From: Dokdonella_A sp044227025
GTDB lineage: Bacteria; Pseudomonadota; Gammaproteobacteria; Xanthomonadales; Rhodanobacteraceae
Assembly: GCF_044227025.1 (NCBI RefSeq)
Contig: NZ_JBGAFX010000002.1
Location: forward strand, 186,001 to 250,000
Direction of reading: 5' to 3'
Length of the DNA: 64,000 nt
Part shown: piece after piece, positions 1-9,375 of the stretch
Layout: every line of letters starts with the position of its first letter
Numbering within the stretch: the first letter of the stretch is position 1
Notes under the pieces: model-generated
The model's database searches: none
What the model saw: the letters and a program-made list of their open reading frames with translations, nothing else
What the model was told of the DNA's origin: nothing
Position numbers and translations under genes: made by a program

Positions 1-2126
<2,126 letters not shown>

Positions 2127-2130
<4 letters not shown>

Positions 2131-2606
2131 AGCGACCCCCGATGACCAAGAAGGGCTCGGAGCGCCTGCGCGGCGAACTCGACCGCCTGAAGAGCGAGGA
2201 TCGCCCGCGCATCATCGCCGCGATCGCCGAAGCACGTGCGCACGGCGATCTCAAGGAGAACGCCGAGTATCACGCCGCGCGCGAGATGCAGGGCTTCATC
2301 GAAGGCCGCATCCAGGAACTGGAAGCGACCCTTTCGCACGCCGAAGTCATCGACGTGACCCGCCTCAATGCGGGCACGCGCATCGTGTTTGGCGCCACCG
2401 TTGATCTCTCCGACGAGGACTCGGGCGAGGAAATCACCTACCAGATCGTCGGTGACCTCGAAGCCGACATAAAGCAGCGCCTCATCTCGGTGTCCTCGCC
2501 ATTCGCGCGCGCGCTGATCGGCAAGAGCCAGGGGGACAGCTTCGAGTTCAACGCGCCGAACGGCACGCGCAACTACGAGATCACCGGCGTCCGTTACGAG
2601 ACTTGA
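2127..2606 (+). CDS. greA: Transcription elongation factor GreA
   Basis: 159 aa, the usual GreA length (158 in E. coli). GreA enters the secondary channel of RNA polymerase and stimulates cleavage of backtracked transcripts. The N-terminal coiled coil carries the family signature around DLKENAEYHAARE, whose acidic tip residues act at the polymerase active site; the C-terminal FKBP-like domain runs from about residue 80. The start is taken as GTG at 2127 in a GTGA overlap with the carB stop, because MKRPPMTKKG aligns with the usual MxxxPMTxxG start. An internal ATG at 2142 is the alternative. Tight coupling suggests translation as part of the carB transcript. Confidence 0.97.
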
Positions 2607-2649
2607 AACATTCCCTCTGCTGGTTGCTTCGTTCAACGGGTGTGACTCC

Positions 2650-4425
2650 ATGAAGGCTGTCGCCATCCGCCGCCGCGAAGCGACAACCTCTGCGGACTGG
2701 CCCCTCGAGCTGCATCCGCTGGTCGCCCGCGTGTACGCCGCACGCGGCATGGCGACCGACGAAGCGCGACCGCTGCGCCTCGCCGACCTGCTCGCGCCAG
2801 CGTTGCTCGGCGGCGTGCCCGAGGCGTGCGAATTGCTCGCCGAAGCCATCGCGCGCGATAGTCGCATCTGCATCGTCGGCGACTTCGATGCGGACGGCGC
2901 CACCGGCACCGCGGTCGCCGTGCGCGGCCTGCGCCTGCTCGGCGCGCGCAATGTCTGCTACCGCGTTCCCAATCGCATGGTCGACGGCTACGGTCTCGGC
3001 GTCGGGCTCGTGGAATCGCTTGCCGATATCCGGCCCGACCTCGTCGTCACGGTCGACAACGGAATCGCCAGCCATGCGGGCGTCGCCGCGGCGCGTGCGC
3101 GCGGCATGCGCGTGATCGTGACCGACCATCACCTGCCTGGACCGACGCTGCCGCCAGCGGACGCGATCGTCAATCCGTTGCTGGTGCGCGCGTCCAGCGC
3201 GCAAGAAGCGCAAAGCGGGCATCCGTGCCCGCACTCTTCAACAAGTGCACAGGGCCAGCTCGGCCATCTCGCCGGCGTCGGCGTGATGTTCTACCTGCTG
3301 CTCGCGTTGCGCGCGCGATTGTTCCCGGACGCTGCAAGCGCGCGCCCGGACCTCGCCTCGCTGCTCGACCTCGTCGCGCTCGGTACGGTAGCCGATCTCG
3401 TGCCACTCGACGCGAACAACCGCATACTCGTCGCGGCGGGACTGCAGCGTATCCGCAGCGACCGCGCATCGGCCGGCATCGCGGCGCTGTACCGCGCGTC
3501 GGGCCGTGATCCACGCCGCGCCGTCGCCGCCGATCTCGGCTACGCACTCGGGCCACGCATCAATGCAGCGGGTCGGCTCGAGGACATGAGTCTCGGCATC
3601 GAGTGCCTGCTCAGCGACGACGCCGGAGCGGCCGATGTACTGGCCGAGCGCTTGTCGGCGATCAATGCCGAGCGGCGCGAACTGCAGGCGGCGATGGTCG
3701 AGCAGGGCGAAGCGTTGCTCGCGCGTTTCGTCGAGCGCTATCGCGAGGACGCACTGCCGTGCGGAGTCGTCTTGCATGAACCCGACTGGCATCCCGGCGT
3801 GGTCGGGCTCGTTGCGTCCAAGCTCAAGGAGCGGCTGAATCGACCCGTGGTCGCATTCGCATGCGCGGACGAGGGTGGCGTCGAATTGCGCGGCTCCGCG
3901 CGCTCGATTGCCGGCTTCCATCTTCGCGACGCGCTGGCCGAGGTGGATGCCGCGCATCCTGGGCTCATTGGGCGCTTCGGCGGACACGCGATGGCTGCGG
4001 GGCTGAGCCTGCCTGCGGCCAACCTGGCGGCGTTCGCCGCCGAGTTCGACGCCGTGGCGCGTCGACGACTCGATCCCGCGCAGCTCGAGCGAAGCCTGTG
4101 GAGCGATGGCGAACTCGCTCCGCACGAAATCACGGCCGACAACGCGCGCGCACTGCGCTATGCGGCGCCATGGGGCCAGGCGTTTCCCGAACCCGCGTTC
4201 GACAACGTGTTCGCGGTCGAATCCTGGCGCGCGGTCGGCGAAAAGCACCTGCGCATGCAACTCCGCCACGAGCTCGGTGGTGATGCGCTCGAGGCGATCC
4301 TGTTCGACGCGGTCGAAGTGATGCCGCCGCCTGCGCGCGTGCGCGCATTGTTCCAGCTCGATCTCAACGACTGGAACGGTCGCGAGCGCCTGCAGCTCCT
4401 CGTGCGCCACATCGAGCCAGCGTAG
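2650..4425 (+). CDS. recJ: Single-stranded-DNA-specific exonuclease RecJ, with internal insertion
   Basis: 591 aa. RecJ degrades ssDNA 5' to 3' in RecF-pathway recombination and mismatch repair. DHH-family motifs are present: GDFDADGATGT, VTVDNGIASH, TDHHLPGP, and the DHHA1 motif GGHAMAAG. Between VNP (about residue 176) and LAGVGVMFYLLLALR the protein carries roughly 26 extra residues (about 178-206, bases 3181-3260). In RecJ relatives this junction is a short loop of the type NPN-x-xx-FPSK-x-LAGVGV. The extra DNA contains a perfect hairpin (3215-3232) and keeps the frame. Whether the loop is tolerated is inferred from the intact motifs on both sides. recJ lies in this neighbourhood in Xanthomonas too. 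Confidence 0.96.
   Translation: MKAVAIRRREATTSADWPLELHPLVARVYAARGMATDEARPLRLADLLAPALLGGVPEACELLAEAIARDSRICIVGDFDADGATGTAVAVRGLRLLGARNVCYRVPNRMVDGYGLGVGLVESLADIRPDLVVTVDNGIASHAGVAAARARGMRVIVTDHHLPGPTLPPADAIVNPLLVRASSAQEAQSGHPCPHSSTSAQGQLGHLAGVGVMFYLLLALRARLFPDAASARPDLASLLDLVALGTVADLVPLDANNRILVAAGLQRIRSDRASAGIAALYRASGRDPRRAVAADLGYALGPRINAAGRLEDMSLGIECLLSDDAGAADVLAERLSAINAERRELQAAMVEQGEALLARFVERYREDALPCGVVLHEPDWHPGVVGLVASKLKERLNRPVVAFACADEGGVELRGSARSIAGFHLRDALAEVDAAHPGLIGRFGGHAMAAGLSLPAANLAAFAAEFDAVARRRLDPAQLERSLWSDGELAPHEITADNARALRYAAPWGQAFPEPAFDNVFAVESWRAVGEKHLRMQLRHELGGDALEAILFDAVEVMPPPARVRALFQLDLNDWNGRERLQLLVRHIEPA
3215..3232. repeat. REP-like palindrome inside recJ
   Basis: GCGGGCATCCGTGCCCGC: a perfect 7-bp stem (3215-3221 with 3226-3232) and a TCCG loop, within the stretch of recJ that has no counterpart in the family. 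The same CA-TCCG-TG core recurs in the clpA-infA gap at 23885-23898. This suggests a short palindromic element inserted in frame into recJ. Confidence 0.6.
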
Positions 4426-4475
4426 GGCGGACGACATTCGCCGCCCCTTCCGTCCCTGCATGCTAGATTCGATGG

Positions 4476-5006
4476 ATGCGACGAATGGCAGGCATCGAAG
4501 CCTTGATGCGATGGTTGCGGCTGGGTGCCGCGTCCGCGCTCGCGTTGATCATCCTCGCTTGCATGTTGCATCAGGCGTTCCAGTTCGCCGCGAGATTCCT
4601 GCCGTCGACGCGTGGCACGGCGACCGGTGTCCGGGATGACCTCGCCGAACACACGATCGCATCGGTACGCGGGAAAGGATTTCGCGTTCCAGCGACGCGC
4701 CTTTGCGTCCTCGCCGACCGGTATCGCTACATCGTCGGTGGAGCAGTGTTCGAAGCGACGAGAATCCACCTTGATGCCCCGGTGGATTGGAGCGGCTGCG
4801 AGGGCCCGCCGCCGAAAGAGGTCGATGTGTACTACGTGCCTTGGGCGCCTGGATGGGCCGCGCCCGCGCCGGAGTTGTCGCCCATCCTCTGGCTGTTCCT
4901 TGTCGTGGTGGGCTTGCCGTTGGTCGTGCTGCTGGCGGTGCCAGGGGCGGCAGCATGCTGGAGCGTGGCCTTCCTCGAGCGATTGCCGGGACCGGATCGC
5001 GGCTGA
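4476..5006 (+). CDS. Hypothetical membrane protein, 176 aa
   Basis: I do not recognise a named family. The protein has a hydrophobic helix near the N terminus (about residues 15-38, ASALALIILACMLHQAFQF), a middle region of about 95 residues predicted outside the membrane, and a second hydrophobic segment near the C terminus (about 130-160, LWLFLVVVGLPLVVLLAVPG). This suggests a two-span inner-membrane protein with a central extracytoplasmic domain. It lies alone between recJ and prfB, with only 50 bp to recJ, and may be read through from recJ. ATG 4476 is used; ATG 4485 and ATG 4506 are possible later starts. It is likely real because the hydrophobic pattern is coherent and it fills the gap. 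Confidence 0.6.
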   Translation: MRRMAGIEALMRWLRLGAASALALIILACMLHQAFQFAARFLPSTRGTATGVRDDLAEHTIASVRGKGFRVPATRLCVLADRYRYIVGGAVFEATRIHLDAPVDWSGCEGPPPKEVDVYYVPWAPGWAAPAPELSPILWLFLVVVGLPLVVLLAVPGAAACWSVAFLERLPGPDRG

Positions 5007-5076
5007 GCCGCGTGCAGCGCTTTTGCCGCCCGTGTTTTGATACGATGTGCGATTAATCCATCGCCAGCAGCATTCC

Positions 5077-6202
5077 ATGATCGAGACCAATCCGATCCAT
5101 GCGCGCATCGCCGATCTCAAGGATCGCGTGGCGTCGCTCAGGGGGTATCTTTGACTTCGACGCCAAGGCCGAGCGCCTCGAAGAAGTAACACGCGAACTC
5201 GAAAGTCCGGACGTCTGGAACAATCCGCAGCGCGCGCAGGACCTCGGCAAGGAACGCGCGAGCCTCGACCGCATCGTCGGCGGCATCCGCAGCCTGACCG
5301 AGAGCCTCGGCGAGGCCGGTGACCTGCTCGACCTCGCGATCGCCGAAAGCGACGAAGGCACCGCGATCGCCGTTTCCGAGGACGTCGAGACGCTGGCCGC
5401 GAAGGTCGACAAGCTTGAATTCCAGCGCATGTTCTCGGGCGAGATGGACAGCGCGAATGCATTCGTCGACATCCAGGCCGGTGCCGGCGGTACCGAGGCG
5501 CAGGACTGGGCCGAGATGCTGCTGCGCATGTACCTGCGCTGGGCCGAATCGCGCGGCTGGAAGACCGAACTGCTGGAAGCGTCGGCGGGCGAAGTCGCGG
5601 GCATCAAGAGCGCGACGTTCCGCGTCGAGGGTGACTACGCCTATGGCTGGTTGAAGACGGAGATCGGCGTGCACCGTCTCGTGCGCAAGTCGCCGTTCGA
5701 CTCGGACAATCGCCGCCACACCAGTTTCACTTCGGTGTTCGTGTCGCCCGAAGTCGATGACGACATCGATATCGAGATCAACCCGGCCGACCTGAGGACC
5801 GACGTCTATCGCTCGTCCGGCGCCGGCGGCCAGCACGTCAACAAGACCGAGTCGGCGGTGCGTATCACGCATGTCCCGACGAACACGGTGGTCGCGTGCC
5901 AGACCGAGCGAAGCCAGCATGCGAACCGCGACCGCGCGATGAAGATGCTGAAGGCGAAGCTGTACGAGCTCGAAGTGCAGAAGCGCAACGCCGAGAAGGA
6001 CGCCCTGGAAGCGACCAAGTCCGACATCGGCTGGGGCAGCCAGATCCGCAACTACGTGCTCGACCAGAGCCGCATCAAGGACCTGCGCACCGGCATCGAG
6101 CGCAGCGACACGCAGAAGGTGCTCGACGGCGACCTCGACGATTTCATCGAGGGCAGCCTCAAAGCGGGACTGGAAGCCGGTGCCAAGCGCGCGGATGCGT
6201 GA
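5077..6202 (+). CDS. prfB: Peptide chain release factor 2 (programmed +1 frameshift)
   Basis: RF2 recognises UGA and UAA stops. Frame 0 starts at ATG 5077 and reads 25 codons to an in-frame TGA at 5152-5154; the rest is in the +1 frame from GAC 5153 to TGA 6200-6202, giving about 374 aa (365 in E. coli). The junction is the classical autoregulatory site: an internal Shine-Dalgarno-like AGGGGG, then TAT CTT TGA C. The product has the anticodon-mimicking tripeptide SPF (VRKSPFDSDNRRH) and the catalytic GGQ (SGAGGQHVNKTES). Low RF2 favours the shift and so raises RF2 synthesis. prfB is followed at once by a small BamE-like gene and lysS; prfB-lysS adjacency is common in gammaproteobacteria. Confidence 0.98.
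5140..5155 (+). promoter_or_regulatory. RF2 programmed frameshift site
   Basis: AGGGGGTATCTTTGAC matches the conserved prfB recoding site: a Shine-Dalgarno-like block three bases before the CTT slippery codon, then the UGA stop followed by C. It lies between the start codon and the long +1 open frame, exactly where RF2 autoregulation requires it. Confidence 0.96.
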
Positions 6203-6203
6203 C

Positions 6204-6596
6204 ATGACGCCAGGTCGCCGCGTGGCGGTCGTATTGGGCGTCGTGGTCTCAGCTTGCGCGGCTTTCGAGTATTCGCAGCGCAACCGGATCAGCGGCTGCG
6301 AGGAATCGGATTGGCAGCCCCAGGCCGAGAAGTTCAATCGGAGTGGTTGGGAGCGGAATGACCATCGCGAACGACAGGTCGCGACGATCCGTCGGCAATT
6401 GCTGGGCGCGTCGCAGGCGCAGGTTGAATCGTTGCTCGGCCCTCCGCGCCGGGTTTTCCGCGACATACCGGCTCGCTATGAATACGAGTTGGGGCGATTG
6501 CGTTTCCTGGCGTGCATGATCGACGTCGGGGCTCTGCTGTCCGTTGAATTCGACGCAGCGGGTCGTGTATCGAACGTGGCGGGCTATGTCAATTGA
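6204..6596 (+). CDS. Small BamE/SmpA-like envelope protein
   Basis: 130 aa from ATG 6204 (ATG 6195, overlapping the prfB stop, would add three residues). A hydrophobic N-terminal segment (RRVAVVLGVVVSACAAFEY) resembles a signal sequence with a Cys at its end, so it may be a lipoprotein, although the lipobox is not perfect. The core RRQLLGASQAQVESLLGPPRR followed by YEYELG resembles the helix-helix-turn and beta segment of SmpA/OmlA-type domains, the fold of BamE. It is too divergent to be called BamE itself. It is flanked by prfB (1-nt gap) and lysS (28-nt gap), so it is probably co-transcribed with them. Confidence 0.6.
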   Translation: MTPGRRVAVVLGVVVSACAAFEYSQRNRISGCEESDWQPQAEKFNRSGWERNDHRERQVATIRRQLLGASQAQVESLLGPPRRVFRDIPARYEYELGRLRFLACMIDVGALLSVEFDAAGRVSNVAGYVN

Positions 6597-6624
6597 AGGC
6601 ATTGGCGAAACAGGAACGGAAGGG

Positions 6625-8151
6625 ATGAGCACTGAAGATCGTCCGGCGGCGGAACCGCAGCAAGATGAGAACAAGTTGATCGCCGAGCGGCGCGAAAAAC
6701 TGCGCGCATTGCGATCGCAAGGAGTCGCGTTCCCGAACGACTTCCGCGTCGACGCCTTTGCCGGCGATTTGCAGGCGGAGTTCGCCGACGTCGATCGCTG
6801 GAACGCGGAAGCGCTCGAAGGCATCGCCCGTCGCGTCGCGGTCGCCGGTCGCATCATGCTCAAGCGCGGGCAGGGCAAGGTCAGCTTCGTGCAGATCCAG
6901 GATGTCAGCGGGCGCGTCCAGTTGTTCGTGCAGGCGAACGCGATCGGCGAGGTGTACGACGACTTCAAGGGCTGGGACATCGGCGACATCGTCGGCGCCG
7001 AAGGCCAGCTCATGCGCACCAGGACCGGCGAGCTTTCCGTCAAGGTCGATGCGTTGCGTCTGCTGACCAAGTCGCTGCGCCCGCTGCCGGACAAGTTCCA
7101 CGGCCTCGCCGACGTCGAGCAGCGCTATCGCCAGCGCTACGTCGACCTCATCGTGACGAGCGAATCGCGCCGCGTATTCGAGTTGCGTTCGGCGGTGATC
7201 CGCTTCATGCGGCAATGGCTCGAGGCGTCGCCGCGGCGTTTCATGGAAGTCGAAACGCCGATGATGCATCCGATCCCGGGTGGCGCGACGGCGAAGCCGT
7301 TCGTCACGCACCACAATGCGCTCGACCTCACGATGTACCTGCGCGTCGCGCCGGAGCTGTATCTGAAGCGCCTCGTCGTCGGCGGGTTCGAGCGCGTCTA
7401 CGAGATCAACCGCAATTTCCGCAACGAGGGTGTGTCGACGCGGCACAATCCCGAGTTCACGATGCTCGAGTTGTACCAGGCCTACGCGACCTACACCGAT
7501 GTGATGGATCTCACCGAAGCGATGATCCGCGAGACCGCGCAGGCAACGCTCGGCCGCACTGCACTGACGTGGGAAGGCCGCGACATCGACGTCGGCGCAC
7601 CGTTCCGGCGCTGGGCGATGGCCGAGGCGGTGCGCCATCACAACCCGGAAATCGCGCAGCAGGAACTGCGCGATCGCGACGCGCTCGCGCGCCATTGCGC
7701 GCGGCTCGGCATCCACGTCAAGAAGGACTACGGCTGGGGCAAGCTGCTGCTGGAGATTTTCGAGGCGACGGTCGAAGGCACGCTGGTGCAGCCGACCTTC
7801 ATCACGGAGTACCCGACCGAAGTGTCACCGCTGGCGCGTGCCAGTGACCGTGACGCCGAAGTGACCGACCGCTTCGAACTGTTCATCGGCGCGAAGGAAA
7901 TGGCCAATGGCTTTTCCGAGCTGAACGACCCGGAGGACCAGGCCGCGCGCTTCCGCGCCCAGGTCGCGGCAAAGGATGCCGGCGACGACGAGGCGATGCA
8001 TTTCGATGCCGACTACATCCGTGCGCTCGAATACGGCATGCCGCCAGCGGGCGGCCTCGGCGTCGGCATCGACCGCCTCGTTATGTGCTTCGCCGACGTG
8101 CCGTCGATCCGCGACGTACTGCTGTTCCCGTACATGCGACCGGAAGCATGA
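6625..8151 (+). CDS. lysS: Lysyl-tRNA synthetase, class II
   Basis: 508 aa (505 in E. coli). It charges tRNA-Lys. An N-terminal OB-fold anticodon-binding domain (about residues 60-150, GRIMLKRGQGKVSFVQIQD) is followed by the class II catalytic core with motif 2 (YEINRNFRNEG) and motif 3 (GGLGVGIDRLVM). The start at ATG 6625 is chosen because it follows a purine-rich ribosome site (AGGAACGGAAGGG) and gives the usual N terminus with RREKLRALRSQGVAFPNDF near residue 30; an open frame extends 27 codons further upstream into the preceding gene. It lies between prfB and rpfG, as in the Xanthomonas rpf region. Confidence 0.98.
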   Translation: MSTEDRPAAEPQQDENKLIAERREKLRALRSQGVAFPNDFRVDAFAGDLQAEFADVDRWNAEALEGIARRVAVAGRIMLKRGQGKVSFVQIQDVSGRVQLFVQANAIGEVYDDFKGWDIGDIVGAEGQLMRTRTGELSVKVDALRLLTKSLRPLPDKFHGLADVEQRYRQRYVDLIVTSESRRVFELRSAVIRFMRQWLEASPRRFMEVETPMMHPIPGGATAKPFVTHHNALDLTMYLRVAPELYLKRLVVGGFERVYEINRNFRNEGVSTRHNPEFTMLELYQAYATYTDVMDLTEAMIRETAQATLGRTALTWEGRDIDVGAPFRRWAMAEAVRHHNPEIAQQELRDRDALARHCARLGIHVKKDYGWGKLLLEIFEATVEGTLVQPTFITEYPTEVSPLARASDRDAEVTDRFELFIGAKEMANGFSELNDPEDQAARFRAQVAAKDAGDDEAMHFDADYIRALEYGMPPAGGLGVGIDRLVMCFADVPSIRDVLLFPYMRPEA

Positions 8152-8293
8152 GCTTGAAATCGCCCGGGATCGGGACAAGTGGATAGACGCGGGGGAAGCG
8201 TGTGCTAACCTAACGTCGTGGTGCGCGCTCGCATGGGGTTAGCGGGTGCTCGCTGTTCCCACGTCATCCGGCAATGTGCCTGCGGAGAGTCGC

Positions 8294-9334
8294 GTGAATG
8301 TACTGATCGTCGACGACCAGTCCTCGGCTCGCACGATGCTGCGGCATGTCGTCGAGGCGATCGGCCCCGGCGTGCACACCACCGACTTCGGCAGCCCGGT
8401 CGAGGCATTGCGCTGGTCGGAAGCGCATGCGGCAGATCTCGTGCTGCTCGACTACCGCATGCCCGACATGGACGGGCTCGAGTTCGCGCGGCGCTTCCGT
8501 CGCTCGCTGTCCAAGCGCGACGTGCCGATCGTGTTGATCAGCGTGGTCGGCGACGAGCCCGTGCGCCAGGCGGCGCTTGAAGCGGGGGTCATCGATTTCC
8601 TGGTCAAGCCGGTACGCCCGCGCGAGCTGCGCACACGCTGCAAGAACCTCCTGCAGTTGCGCCAGCAGGGCGAATCGGTCAAGGAGCGCGCGCGTTCGCT
8701 CGAGGAACGCGTGCTGGAAGGCTTGCGCGAGGTGGAATCGCGCGAACGCGAAACCTTGTACCGGCTCGCGCGCGCTATCGAGTATCGCGACTCCGGCACG
8801 GGGATTCATCTGCTGCGGATGTCCCACTACGCCGAGATCCTGGCGGAAGCGCTTGGCATGAGCGAAGAGGATGTCGGCATCCTGACCTCGGCCGCGCCGC
8901 TGCATGACATCGGCAAGATCGGCATCCCGGATGCAGTCCTGCTCAAGCGCGGCGAGCTGAGCGCGGAAGAGACCGCAGTCAAACGCCGCCATCCGCTGAT
9001 CGGATACGACATCCTGCGCGACAGTGACAGCCGCTTTGTTCAGATGGGCGCGACCATCGCCTTGCGCCACCATGAACGCTGGGATGGCAGCGGTTATCCG
9101 GACGGGCTCAAGGGGGAGCAAATCCCGCTGACGGCGCGCATCGTCGCGGTGGCCGACGTGTTCGACGCGCTCACCTGCAAGCATGCCTGGAAGCCCGAAG
9201 ATGCGTTCGAATACATGAACACGCACCGTGGCACGCTTTTTGATCCATCTTGCGTGGATGCGTTGCTGGCCCATCAGGCGCGTATCCTCGCAATCCTCGA
9301 CGCGCGCCTCGGACCGCCGGCGCCCGGAGGGTAA
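8294..9334 (+). CDS. rpfG: RpfG: response regulator with HD-GYP phosphodiesterase domain
   Basis: 346 aa. A receiver domain (VLIVDDQ; phosphoacceptor Asp53 in LLDYRMPDMDG; Lys in VKPVRPRE) is joined to an HD-GYP domain with His204-Asp205 (PLHDIGKIGIPD), HHERWDGSGYPDG (GYP at 267-269) and later family residues. RpfG family members are activated by RpfC and hydrolyse cyclic di-GMP, linking DSF sensing to motility, biofilm and enzyme secretion. The GTG start at 8294 is chosen because GGAGAG lies five bases upstream and it aligns the receiver; an upstream in-frame GTG at 8246 is less likely. It is directly followed by rpfC. Confidence 0.95.
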   Translation: MNVLIVDDQSSARTMLRHVVEAIGPGVHTTDFGSPVEALRWSEAHAADLVLLDYRMPDMDGLEFARRFRRSLSKRDVPIVLISVVGDEPVRQAALEAGVIDFLVKPVRPRELRTRCKNLLQLRQQGESVKERARSLEERVLEGLREVESRERETLYRLARAIEYRDSGTGIHLLRMSHYAEILAEALGMSEEDVGILTSAAPLHDIGKIGIPDAVLLKRGELSAEETAVKRRHPLIGYDILRDSDSRFVQMGATIALRHHERWDGSGYPDGLKGEQIPLTARIVAVADVFDALTCKHAWKPEDAFEYMNTHRGTLFDPSCVDALLAHQARILAILDARLGPPAPGG

Positions 9335-9375
9335 GCTCAGGCGGGTGGCCGCCGCGAACGAAGGAGCACGATCCG

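Noticed and set aside
4425..4446. GGGCGG...CCGCCC hairpin after recJ as a terminator
   Set aside because: A 6-bp stem overlapping the stop codon with no T tract is too weak to call.
5152..5154. In-frame stop in prfB as a sequencing error or pseudogene
   Set aside because: The stop lies in the conserved RF2 recoding site, and the protein is complete after a +1 shift.
8204..8243. GCTAACC...GGTTAGC inverted repeat between lysS and rpfG
   Set aside because: 7-bp arms separated by 26 nt are within chance for this much sequence, and there is no T tract or link to a known operator.
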